A stretch of 64,000 nucleotides of DNA, from NCBI GenBank assembly GCA_024138025.1, contig JAMXBD010000237.1, positions 620,001 through 684,000 of the forward strand. The letters run 5' to 3'. Shown piece after piece: positions 49,736 to 60,476 of the stretch. Source of the stretch: Combretum micranthum (Eukaryota > Streptophyta > Magnoliopsida > Myrtales > Combretaceae). The notes under the pieces are model-generated. The model saw only the letters and a program-made list of their open reading frames with translations. It made no database searches and was not told the DNA's origin. Both the position numbers and the translations under genes were made by a program. Position 1 is the stretch's first letter. The number at the start of each line of letters is the position of its first letter.

Positions 49736-50213
49736 TAGACATCAGCACGGAGCGGTTTCGAACCGCGAATCGCCTCGAACCGTTCAAGGACCCTCTGGAA
49801 CGGCGGGTCCAAACGGTTCGGCGTGGTGGAACCGACGGTTCAACCAGGTCCGGAACCGCCATTCCGGACCCGGAACCAGCGGTTCCAACCAGCAAAAAAA
49901 AAAAAAAAAAAAAACCTGAGAACGAACTGGGAAAGAAAAAGGAGGAGCGTGTTGTGCTGGGTTTTTTTTTGGGGGGGGGGGAGGGGTGGGGGGGTGGGGT
50001 GGTGGTGGTAGGGGGGTAGGGGCCGGTGGCAAAAAACAAAACATAACTAAAAAAAAAAAAACAAAACATAACGAAACAAAAAAAAACAGTTCACGTGGAA
50101 CCGAAACCGAAACCGTCAGAACCGGCGGTTCCTTGGAACCGGGAACCGCCCTAGCTCTGGCAGTTCCGGTTCCAGTTTGGATCCGGAACCAACCCGAACC
50201 GTACCGATGTCTA
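49736..50213. mobile_element. Non-autonomous hAT-like element in copy A (478 bp)
   Basis: Terminal inverted repeats TAGACATCAGCACGG and (right end reversed) TAGACATCGGTACGG. A perfect 8-bp target duplication TGCCCATG lies at 49728-49735 and 50214-50221. Copy B has the unfilled site (GCGCCCATGCCCC near 56558-56570). Both flanks of the core carry many GGAACC/CGGTTCC words, as in subterminal transposase-binding regions of hAT elements. The core is low complexity: a 21-base A run, a T run, and an 11-base G run in a 60-bp G-rich stretch. Open frames on both strands here (49608-50338) are not proteins. Confidence 0.85.
49961..50030 (+). repeat. G-rich stretch with quadruplex potential
   Basis: An 11-base G run (49971-49981) followed by GGGG, GGGGGGG, GGGG, GG, GGGGGG and GGGG blocks within 60 bp. 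More than four G-tracts of four or more with short loops satisfy the usual quadruplex pattern. It lies in the core of the copy A hAT-like element. Confidence 0.7.
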
Positions 50214-50221
50214 TGCCCATG

Positions 50222-51856
50222 CCCTAGGAAAAGAAGGATGCTTGGCTCCATTAAAGACCTTGCACATATCCCAATGAAATTTTGGAGGACGCGGTATTGG
50301 TAGTAAGTAAATAAGTAGCAATACCCTTTTTCGTTCATGAAATGCCTTTAAAGGACTCATTATCGTAAGAGGAGAGGAGCCCCAAAAAAAGCTATTCCAC
50401 CTCTCCTACCATTAATACCTCACATGCTTGAATTCAATTCCAAAATTCTCCACGCACCACACCACTCCCATTGGTTGCGGTCACGTTTTAACTTGCTTGA
50501 AGGCAAAGAATGAGATGCCTTTATCCAGGATAAGAATATGCCTTACCCTGATTGCAGTTTCGTTTCTAGTAATTTGAAATAATAAGAAAAATTCCTAAAA
50601 TAAAGTAATAATATTATCATTTTATTATACATGATAAATGTTTAGCAGCAGAAATAAGAACGAAACAGCATTTTAGAAATATTGAATTTCCTCTTTTTTA
50701 TCCTTATGGAAAAGAGAAGAAAAGAAAGCTCCCACCCTTTATGAGTCAAAGCCCAGAAGAAATCAATTCCAAGGAGCATTTCAAACTTCAAACCCATCTC
50801 AGATAATTAATATGTAAAATGATTATTGATATATGAATACTGATAATTTTTTTTTTAAAAAAATAATTTTTTAGATTATATGTTTTTTTATGATTTGTTT
50901 TACTTACTGCTTATACAAACACGTAGCGTATTAAAACTATTCAATCTTTTTTTGTGTCGAACACTTTCACTGCCGGGTATAATCAATTTCAACATGGGCA
51001 GGTATTAGTTTGACAGAAAAAATACCTCACAGTTATGGGCAAGACATTGCATATGTAAGGGTGGGCTTATTTTAGAAAACGTTTTTGCTCGGCTTGATGA
51101 TGTGTTATAGGGGGGCACGATTAAAAAAACTAAGGCAATAACATAACTCCTGATGATTGTTTCGATATTTGAAAATGTTTCCTCTATTTCACTACTCAAA
51201 GTTATGATCTATAGGATCGTATTTTTTAACTCAAATTTGTACCTTCTCGTGACCTCTTATGAAGAATAATAGCGCTTCAACGCATTTCTACTTTGGATTA
51301 TAAACCAAATTGATTATTTGTTATTAGGTACTATTTTGTTAATTCCATAGAATAATGCCATTTGTTTTACTTTTTAAGGAGGGCATGTTAGGATTATAAG
51401 CACATAGAGTGAGAAAATGAGACTCCTGACTTTTATTTCTTCGGAACCTTGATAAACTTGTTGATTGAACCATTAAAATCACTACACTCTAATTATATCT
51501 TAACAAATTCTCTTCTAAAATAAGTATTAAACAATATCATTAAAACTAAGTAATGATGCTTCAAAATTATCAAAATTTTGGTTTAGATTTCTAAACCAGA
51601 TTTGTATACTTCTTACACTAAAACAACTGTACATTACCCTATTATAAATCGTCTTTTCTTTTTATTTTGTAATTAGGTGGTATTAGGAACTTGTACTTCA
51701 ATAAATCCACATATCCAAAAGTGCCAAAGACAACAGCTCGAATGCTTACACTAGATATTGATGAAATGAAAAAAACTTCTTACCTTTGCTTCCTTGCATT
51801 CGGATTTGGGATGCATGGAAAATACTAGCCCTTCATATACCCCATGGAAACCTTTA
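50222..51856. other. Copy A segment of unknown nature, matched at about 56566-57066 and 58098-58980
   Basis: Well conserved between the two copies, with CCATTGGTTGCGGTCACGTT near 50470 and TTTATCCAGGATAAG near 50520. No coding domain was recognised. It may be LTR or other element DNA carried along in the duplication. Confidence 0.4.
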
Positions 51857-52209
51857 CAGTGTAATTGGTATGATGGCATTAGAAAAGAATGATTAGAAGA
51901 GAACAAAAATAGGGGAAGGAAAATATTTTTGGTTTGAAAGAAACCCTCCAAAATGGAAAGAATAAGGTGGGAAAGGTGAAAATTATTTGAAATTACTCAT
52001 GTATAATTCTTTTTTAAATTATTTATTATCTTTTAAGGACATAAAAGTATTTTATTGTTATATCTTATTTTTTTTTTTTATAATAATTAAGAGTTCATTC
52101 ATTTTCCTCCTTTTCATTATCTAAATATATAAAATGATTAAATTCTCTAATAATTCATCCCTACACTTTCTTTTCTTTTATAATTATTCCCATTATGCCA
52201 AACAAAGCC
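51857..52209. mobile_element. Tourist-like MITE, copy A
   Basis: The left end CAGTGTAATTGGTATGATGG and the right end reversed GGCTTTGTTTGGCATAATGG are flanked by TTA on both sides (51854-51856 and 52210-52212). A TTA target duplication fits PIF/Harbinger MITEs. The counterpart lies at 58981-59363. Confidence 0.7.
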
Positions 52210-52212
52210 TTA

Positions 52213-52782
52213 AGGATTTCAATCTATTAACACATTATAATTTTATTGTCATAATAAGATATTAAGGTATCGGTAGAAAATGCACTTGCATTATGAGTGC
52301 ATAAAAATTGAAAATAACACATCTCTCTCCAAAAATTTTTTAAATACATCATGCATATCTTTTGTGTTATCTCATTGTATCTAATTTCTATATTTATCAC
52401 AACATTCATAAATATCTTACTTATAGAGAGTTTTTACTAATTAAGATATTTATATTGTTAAAAAACACATGAGAGACCATATATTGGACAACTTTTTTTT
52501 TTTTCTAGTTCATCTATACACCCCTATCTCATAGTGATATTTTTCTTCTTTCGCCCATGGCTTTTTTACTCCAAGTAGGAATTTCCCCATGTAAATATTG
52601 CTATATTTTCTCTCTCTCTCTTCTTTTTATTATTAATGCTATTAATTGCTATAAATTTTCAATATAATGGAATCTTTTATCTCACTATGCTAACAAAAGG
52701 CTTTAATTTGTGACATATGACAAATTTTTTCAAGGATTTAGGTTTGTTCAATTTTTTAAGGGTTTTTAAGATTGGTGTTGAA
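52213..52782 (+). mobile_element. Probable copia 5' LTR/leader segment, copy A
   Basis: TTTCGCCCATGGCTTTTTTA, TCCAAGTAGGAA and CCATGTAAATATTGCT, followed by a TC-rich stretch, resemble the 3' part of plant Ty1/copia LTRs. A GGTATCA word at 53300-53306, just before the gag ATG, recalls the tRNA-Met primer site. LTR borders cannot be fixed because MITEs interrupt the region and the 3' LTR lies outside the window. Confidence 0.4.
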
Positions 52783-53240
52783 TACAAATATAAACGAGCT
52801 AAGTCAGCTCAAGCTTTTGAAAGCTTTGGCTTTGCTCATTTGACAAATTAATGAGCTCGAGTCAATTTGGGGTTTTAGCAAGCATGAAAAAGTATGGCTC
52901 AAGCAAGCTTGAACTCGTGTATGCAAATAATTATATTTATAATTTTATATTAATATAAATAATCATACACAATATTATATTAATATATTAATACAAATAA
53001 TTATATATAACAAAATAAAATAAAATTATAAAAAACTATTAATAAGTTTGATCTTAAGCCTTTAATGAGTCCAAAGAAAAAGCTTAGGGCTGACACATTT
53101 AACTAAATGAATTTCATTTTGAGTTTGAGCTCAGCTCATTTATTAAACAAACTTGAGTCGAGTCGGGCTTAAAATGATTATGGCTAAAAGTGAGCCAAGC
53201 TTGTGTAACTCTTTAGTAGACTGATTCGTTTGCAGTCTTA
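52783..53240. mobile_element. hAT-like MITE, copy A (458 bp)
   Basis: Target duplication GTGTTGAA at 52775-52782 and 53241-53248. The right end reversed, TAAGACTGCAAACGAATC, matches the family end; the left end is worn (TACAAATATAAACGAGC). The interior has AGCTCAAGC and GAGCTCGAGTC words. The same insertion is present in copy B, so it is older than the duplication. Confidence 0.75.
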
Positions 53241-53306
53241 GTGTTGAATTTGTGTAAGTGGACACTTTTATATTTAGTTACAGTTGTTTATCTAGTTGCG
53301 GTATCA

Positions 53307-56265
53307 ATGACACCTACAAGATTTGATATTGAGAACTTTGATGACAATTTTAATTACAGTTTATGGAAAATGAGAATGTTGACAATTTTGGTGCAAAATG
53401 AAGTAAAGAAGACTTTATGTCAAGAATCAAACACAATGGATAACGATGAATGGATTGAGTTAGATGAGAAGGAGCTTTGCATGATCCGGTTATGTTTTCC
53501 TAGTAATATCCTATAAGAGGTATTGGTTAAGAAAACAACAATTGGGTTGTGCATTAAGATTAAAAACTTGTATTTGAACAAATCCTTAGCAAATTGATCA
53601 ATTCTAAAGTAGAAGCTATATACCATTAGAATGTCGGGGGTTACTTCCCTTTTAAAAGGGAAATTTCTAAGTTTGCTATACTTATAAATAATTTGAAAAA
53701 AAAAAAACAATGTTAAGGTAAAGGATGGAGAACAATGATTACTTTTGTTATGTTCATTACCTTAGTCATATAAGACATTTTAGGAGACGATGATATATAG
53801 TCATGATACTTTTAAGTTTGATGAAGTGAAAGCAAATTTTTTAAGTAAAGATACAACTCAAATTAATGAATGATTCCTCTGAGTATGCTTTAGTATCTAG
53901 AGGTAGAGAGTTAAGTAAGATGAACTTAGATAGCAAAAAAAATCTCATTCCAACTTGAAATATAAACATAATTGTGCAAATGTTGTAAGAAAAGGGCAGC
54001 ATACTTAAGGATTGCTACAAGCTACATAACAAGAAAAATAAAAAATTTGAGGAGAATGAGAAATCTATAGAAGAAGCTAATGCCGATTTGCAAAGGTGAC
54101 TATCAATGATGATCAACTGCTTGATTAGAGATCAAGATCATAGTGAATTTTATATTCAGGGTGCTCTTTCCACATAACACCACATAGAGATTTGTTCACT
54201 ATTTTAAAACCTTTTAATGATGACCAGTCCCTCTATATGATGCTACTTTCTGTTAAGTTCAAAATATTGATACAATTTAGGTGCATATGCATGTAAGTTT
54301 TGTCAGAAAGTTGAAAAATGTTCACCATGTTCCTAGTCTATCTAAGAGTCTCATTTATATTTGCAGTCTTAATAAAATGTCTATTTGCATTGTCTGATTT
54401 TCATCTGTATTTGTAACTTTATCTAATTTGCATTTGTATTCGATTTGCATCTGTATCTTATCTATATCCAGTTTGTTTGATCTATTTATGAGTAAAAGTA
54501 TTTTTTTCATCTGTATTTGTTTTTTGACAAACAATCTATTTAAAAACGATAAAAAAAAAGATGCTAAACAACTAAAAACCAAAGAACCGAACATGACCGA
54601 AGGTGATAGTCGATGTAGTGTTGAAAATGGTGTAAAGTGAATTTCTCGTGGTTCCCTTGTATTGGTGAAAGGCATGTTAAATGGTATATTGTATGCCCTT
54701 TAAGGTTATACAATTATTGGATTTGTTATAGGTTTTCCCTGATGTTCTGATTTTGAACATATGAGATTGAGGCATATGAGGTTAGTTTACATGTTAGAAA
54801 AGGGAATACAACAATTGTGCAAAACAACTTTACTACCAAAAAAACCCCAACAGTTTGGAATAATATGAGCATTGTGTTCTTGGCAAGCAAACGTGTGGTA
54901 TGATAGAACATAGAATTAAGACATCTTTAAATTACATTCATTTAGGTCTTTAAGGACCTACTCTAGTTGCCTCTTTACGCTATGCTAGGTATTTCTTTAC
55001 TCTTACTAATGGCTTTCCTTGAAACTTTTAGTATATATTTTGTAAACTAAGTTTGATATTTTCAAGGCCTTTAGAAATTTGAAGAAAATGATCGATGCAC
55101 AAATTAGAAATTCAATAAAGAGACTCATATTAGACAATGGGCTCTGATTTGTAAACAATGAATCTAATAAATATTGTGTTTTTAATGGGATTATATGGCA
55201 CACTAACGTTATCCATACACTGCAATAGAATGAAGTTGCAAAGAGGATGAATAGAAGTCTGTTAAAAAAAGGTCTAGTTTGATATTTTCAAGACCTTTAG
55301 AAATTTGGAGAAAATGATCTAGAAACAGATTGGAAATTCAGTAAAGAGGCTTAGATAAGATAATGGGATCGAATTTGCAAACAATGAATGTAATAATATA
55401 TTGTGCTTCTAATGGGATTGGATGACACACTAACGTTATTCATACATCACAATAGAATAAAGTTACAAAGAGGATGAATAGAAGTTCATTAAAAAGGGCC
55501 AAGTGTATGTTGTCTTTTGCTGGTTTGGGTAAAAAGTTTTAGGAGAAGCTAATAAATACTACTTTTCATCCAATGGATCATTCTTCCCATTTGACATTTG
55601 ATGGAAAGACCCTTTAACAAGTTTGGTTTGATATTCCACTAAGGTATTTACATTTAAAATATTTTGTTGCCATTCTTGTGCTTATGTGAATACTGGGAAG
55701 CTTGATGCTCCTTTTTTTGTATCGCAGGGGTCAAGGGCTATAGGTTGTATAATCCATAGATCAAGAAAATTGTTATTAGTTTGGATGTTGTATTTGATAA
55801 GTCCTCACAATAGTCTAGCACTCAACAACCTTTTATTTAATTTCAACCTGACGTTGTGCAAGAAAAGGTGGATAATCCTATCGCCACGACACCATTATCA
55901 AGCAATTCATTTTCTATTTCAATAAAGACTAATAATTAGATAGATGTTCCCAATACATCCCATCAACCTTCAATGGCTAATGATAGACTGCAGTAGAAAA
56001 TTAGACTACCAAGTATATTAAATGATGTGGTAGCTTATGCATTTGTGTGGAAAATGAGATTAAGTGCATTGATCCCATATCTTACTAGGTGGCTATCAAA
56101 GTCTTAGATTCTAATACATGATTCGTTGCCATACAAAAGAAGATAGAGTCACTTCATAAGATTGGCACATGGTAGCTTATGCCACTTGTAGTTGGTAAGA
56201 AGGTAATTGGCTTTAAATGGGTATTCAGTGGAAAAAAAAAAAAAGAAGAAGAAGAAGAGTGAATC
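53307..56265 (+). pseudogene. Ty1/copia polyprotein remnant, copy A
   Basis: Order gag, protease, integrase, start of reverse transcriptase, with many frameshifts and stops. Gag (53307-53640) begins MTPTRFDIENFDDNFNYSLW and continues to the copia pattern SLWKMRM...ELDEKEL...YLNKSLAN. A CCHC-like knuckle lies near 53975-54020 but is shifted by one base. The protease motif reads YSGCSFHITPHRDLF at 54153, so the catalytic Asp codon of DSG is now Tyr. Integrase spans about 54750-55510: the zinc motif has LVYM for LGHM, DNG is followed by a stop, and the Glu of the usual VAERMNR is Lys (VAKRMNR). A 226-bp piece of integrase is duplicated. The frame ends with reverse transcriptase words KKVIGFKWVF at about 56200, cut by the duplication junction. 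Confidence 0.85.
55051..55500 (+). repeat. Direct duplication of a 226-bp integrase piece, copy A
   Basis: GTTTGATATTTTCAAG(G/A)CCT starts at 55051 and again at 55277. Both units run through the DNG..F.NNE region to AAGAGGATGAATAGAAG. They have diverged from each other more than either has from its counterpart in copy B (62228 and 62453). Confidence 0.8.
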
Positions 56266-57069
56266 CTAATGATACTAGTTAAGAATTATAATTTAATAGG
56301 ATGATCCGAACTCGATACCTCACATTTTGAAATTTATACAGTATTATAATGAGAAAAGATTAGACTTAATTATCATTATGTAATTTTTTTATTAAACAGT
56401 AATACATTTTTTTTAATATATTATAATAGCTCATATTAGAGTGCTCTCATTTTTTAAGGACAGCAATCGTGTTCATGTGTGTGCTTATCCTAAGATGTTT
56501 CCGGGAATTAATGATCTCATGAGTCCAAATATATGATTTTAAAATATCTAAAGCGAGGTGCGCCCATGCCCCAAGAAAAGAAGTATGCTTGGCTCCATTA
56601 AAGACCTTACAGATATCCCAATGAAATTTTCGAGTACATAGCAGTAAGTAAATAAATAGCAATACCGTTTACGTACACGATTTGCCTTTAAAGGACTCAT
56701 TATTGTATGAGGGGAGGAGCCCCAAAAAAGCTATTCTACCTCTCCTACCATTAATACCTCACATGCTTGAATTCAATTCCAAAAGTCTCCACACACTACA
56801 CCCCTCCCCATTCATTGCGGTCACGTTTTAACTTGCTTCAAGGCAAAGAATGACATGCCTTTATCCAGGATGAGAATATGCTTAACCCTGAATGCAGTTT
56901 CGTTTCTAATATTTTAAAAATAATAAAAAAAATTTCCTAAAATAAAAGTAAGTAATGGTTATAACTTTATAACACGTGATGAATGTTTAGCGATAGAAAT
57001 AAGAATGGACAACATTCTTGAAATATTGAATAACCGTCTCTTTTATCTTTATGGAAAAGAGAAGAAAAA

Positions 57070-57302
57070 AATTTCTTATTTTATATGCCATCACACTCGG
57101 TAATAATTTAAAAATGGTGTCTAAAAAATAAAAGAGAAATTAGGATTAAAAAAAACCAGAAAGGCCCAGTGGTGGATTCAAGATTTTACTCGATGAAGAC
57201 GGGTCACAAATTTTATTCTTCAAGAAAATTAACCATTTTCCCAATTAACGGTGGATATTTTGCTGCCCTAGCTAAACTAACTGTTTCCACTTTTCTTCTC
57301 AC
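57070..57302. other. Extra ~230 bp present only in copy B
   Basis: Lies between AAGAGAAGAAAA (shared) and the hAT-like element. Contains GTGGTGGATTCAAGATTTTA, a wording seen in common plant transposon debris. It may be an older insertion in B or a deletion in A. Confidence 0.5.
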
Positions 57303-57310
57303 CTTATGGC

Positions 57311-58097
57311 TAGACATAGGCATGATTCGGTTTCGAACTGGAAATCAATCCAAAATCGTAACCGGTGATTCTAGAACCGGAACCGGATCCATTGACTGAT
57401 TTCAGAACCGGCTATGAAATCGCTAGTTTCAAGGTTTCTAGACAGTTCTTTAGCCTAGAAAAGAACTAGTGGAACTGATGGTTCTACCAAGTTCCATTGA
57501 AAAAAATAAAATATAATATTAAATATATAATTATTAATATTTAAATTATTTCATAGTAATAGTAAAATTTATTATTTATTCAAATATTTAATATGTTATT
57601 ATCAACAACACAAATAATGAAATAAACATAACTTAAAATCATATATAATTAGTTTAAATAAACTTTTCCTAAAAGCAAAATTCATTTTTTTAATAATATG
57701 AGACTATTTTTTGCATTGTAATTTTCTTTTTATTTTTTAGAGTATTACAATACCATAATACTAACTATAATTGATATTAAATATGTTTGTAATTTGTATA
57801 TATATAAATGTGCATTATAAATAATTTTTTAAAAATTTTGGTTAAATAATTTAATACTTTTAGATCCAATAATTATTTTGACTTTAAAATTTATTTTATT
57901 AAAAATTTAAAATTATTTTTTATTTCTTTTAAAAGATGTTTCCGTCATTCCAAACCGGGCATCGGCAATTCCGTGGAACTACAATCGGGAATCGGACTAG
58001 AACAGTAGGAGATGGTTTCGGTTCCAATTCCTCAATTTAAAGACGTGGAACCGGCGATTCCCATTCCGGTTCGGTTTCGGAACCGTGATGATGTCTA
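57311..58097. mobile_element. hAT-like element in copy B (787 bp), AACCGG family
   Basis: Ends TAGACATAGGCATGATTCGG and (right end reversed) TAGACATCATCACGGTTCC. Target duplication CTTATGGC (57303-57310) / CTTATGGG (58098-58105), 7 of 8. Subterminal regions are full of GGAACCGG/CCGGTTCC words (57355-57420, 57950-58085) around an AT-rich core. Copy A has CTTTATGAGTCAAAG at the matching place, without the element. No transposase is encoded. Confidence 0.8.
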
Positions 58098-58350
58098 CTT
58101 ATGGGTCAAAGTCCATAACAAGTCAATTGCAATGAGCATTTCAAAATTCAACCTCATCTCGGATAATTAATACTTTAAGTGAAATGATTAATGAAATATA
58201 AATACTCATAATTTAAAAAAAATTATAAATTATACACTTTTTTATGATTTGTTTTACTTATTACTTATCTAAACACGCATCATATTAAAATTATTGAATC
58301 TTTTTATGTGTTAAACATGTTCACTACAGGGCATAATCAATTTCAACATG

Positions 58351-58480
58351 GACAGGTATTAATTTGACAGAAAAAAATACCTCAAAGTTATGGGCAAAAG
58401 ATTGCATGTAAGTATGGACAGGTATTAATTTGACAGAAAAAAATACCTCAAAGTTATGGGCAAAAGATTGCATGTAAGTG
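58351..58480. repeat. 66-bp tandem duplication in copy B
   Basis: GACAGGTATTAATTTGACAG starts at 58351 and 58417, and the units are nearly identical. Copy A has a single unit near 50998-51063, so the event is younger than the 7-kb duplication. Confidence 0.85.
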
Positions 58481-58980
58481 TGGGCTTATTTTAGAAAACG
58501 TTTTGGCTGAGCTTGATGATATAGCATATAGGCGGAATGATTAAAGAAACAAGGGCAACAACATAAACTGGATAGATTTGTTGATTGAACCGTCAAGGTC
58601 TCTACAATCTAATTATATTTTAGCAAATTCCCTTCTAAAATAAGTATTAAATAGATATCATCAAAACTAAGCAAAGCGATGCTTTAAAATTATTGAAATT
58701 TGGATTCAAACTTTTTGAGCCAAATTTGTATACTTCTTACTCTAAAACAACAGTACATCACCCTATTATAAATCGTCTTTTCTCTTTATTTTGTAATTAG
58801 GTGGTATTAGGAACTTGTACTCCAATAAATCCACATATCCAAAAGAGCCAAAGACAGCAGGTCGAATGCTTACACTAGATATTGATGAAATGAAGAAAAC
58901 TTCTTACCTTTGCTTCCTTGCATTCGCATTCGGGATGTATGGAAAATACTAGCCCTTCATGTACGCTATGGAAACCTTTA

Positions 58981-59363
58981 CAGTGTGCTTGGTATGATGG
59001 CATTAGGAAAGAATGATTAGAAAAGAATAAAAATAGGAGAAGTAAAATATTTTTCGTTTGAAAGGGAAACATGGTGGTGGGGGGTGGGTTCATCTCCTTT
59101 AAAATGGAGAGAATAAGGTGGGGAAGGTAAAAATCATTTGAAATTACTCATATATAATTTTTTTTTTCAAATTATTTATTATCTTTTAAGGTATAAAATT
59201 ATTTTATTATTATATCTTATTTTATTTTATTTTTATAATAATTACGAGTCCATTCATTTTCCTTATTTTCATTATCTAAACATATAAAATGATTAAATTC
59301 TCTAATAATTCATCCTACACTTTCTTTTCTTTTATAATTATTCCCATCATACCAAACAAAGCC
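58981..59363. mobile_element. Tourist-like MITE, copy B
   Basis: Left end CAGTGTGCTTGGTATGATGG, right end reversed GGCTTTGTTTGGTATGATGG, flanked by TTA (58978-58980, 59364-59366). A ~30-bp G-rich insertion near 59070 is absent from copy A. Confidence 0.75.
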
Positions 59364-59745
59364 TTAAGGATTTCAATCTATTAACACATTATAATTTTAT
59401 TATCATAATAAGATATTAAGGTATTAGTAGAAAATGCACTTGCATTATGAGTGCATAAAAATTAAAAATAACACATCTCTCTCTAAAATTTTTTAAATAC
59501 ATCATGCATATCTTTTGCGTTATCTCATTGTATCTAATTTTTATATTTATCACAACATTCATAAATATCTTACTTATAGAGAGTTTTCACTGATTAAGAT
59601 ATTTATTTTGTTAAAAAACACATGAGAGAACATATATTGGACATTTTTTTTTTCTAATCCATACACTCCTATCTCATAGTGATATTTTTCTTCTTTCGCC
59701 CATGGCTTTTTTACTCCAAGTAGGAATCTCCCCATGTAAATATTG

Positions 59746-59748
<3 letters not shown>

Positions 59749-59780
<32 letters not shown>
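59749..59780. repeat. (TC)16 microsatellite in copy B
   Basis: Sixteen TC units. The matching site in copy A (52609-52620) has six. Confidence 0.9.
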
Positions 59781-59784
<4 letters not shown>

Positions 59785-59950
59785 TTTATTATTAACGCTA
59801 TTAATTGCTATCAAATTTTCAATATAATGGAATCTTTTATCTTGCTATGCTAACAAACTAGTATCGAGGTTTTAATTTGTGACAGAGGAAAAATTTGTTA
59901 AAGATTTAGGTTTGTTCAATTTTTTAAGGGTTTTTAAGACTGGTGTTGAA

Positions 59951-60409
59951 TAAGACTGTAAATGAGTTAAGTCAACTCAAGCTTTTAAAAGCTTTGGCTT
60001 GGCTCATTTTACAAATTAATGAGCTTAAGTCAAGTTGGGGCTTTAACAAGCTTCAAAAAGTATGGCTCGAGCAAGCTTGAACTCGTGTTTGTAAATAATT
60101 ATATTTATAATATTATATTAATATAAATAATCACATGCAATATTATATTTATATATTAATACAAATAATTATATATGATAAAATAAAATAAAATTATCAA
60201 AAAACTGTTAATGAGTCTACTCTTAAGCCTTTAATGAGTCTAAAGAAAAAGCTTAGACTCGACGCATTTAACCAAACGAATTTCATTTTGAGTTTGAGCT
60301 CGACTCATTTATAAAAAAAACTTGAGTCGAGCTGGGCTTAAAACAGATCAAGCTAAAAGCAAGTCGAGCTTGAGTAACTCACCAGTAGCTCAGTTCGTTT
60401 GTAGTCTTA
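59951..60409. mobile_element. hAT-like MITE, copy B (459 bp), best-preserved family member
   Basis: Terminal inverted repeats TAAGACTGTAAATGAG and (right end reversed) TAAGACTACAAACGAA. Perfect 8-bp target duplication GTGTTGAA at 59943-59950 and 60410-60417. The interior has AACTCAAGC, GAGCTTAAGTCAAG and AGTCGAGCTTGAG words. Non-coding. Confidence 0.8.
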
Positions 60410-60476
60410 GTGTTGAATTTGTGTAATTGGACACTTTTACATTATAGTTATAGTTGTTTATCTTGTTGCGGTATCA

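Larger units (their letters stand above)
49457..56289. repeat. Copy A of a ~7 kb tandem duplication
   Basis: From TTATAATTTAATAGGATGAT at 49457 onward the sequence repeats at 56286 onward, with scattered mismatches, until the copia reverse transcriptase region. Copy A ends inside that region (CTAGTTAAGAATTAT at about 56275-56289), where copy B begins. Copy A alone holds the hAT-like insertion 49736-50213. Both copies hold the same Tourist-like MITE, hAT-like MITE, LTR-like block and copia polyprotein remnants. Confidence 0.9.

Noticed and set aside
49608..50338. 153-184 codon open frames with Pro-rich and Gly-rich stretches
   Set aside because: They run through homopolymers of the young hAT-like insertion and are interrupted or absent in copy B.
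56447..56662. 71-codon minus frame (WAHLALDILKSY...) shared by both duplication copies
   Set aside because: Conserved only because the DNA was duplicated; no known domain, and in copy A the frame is interrupted by the hAT-like element.
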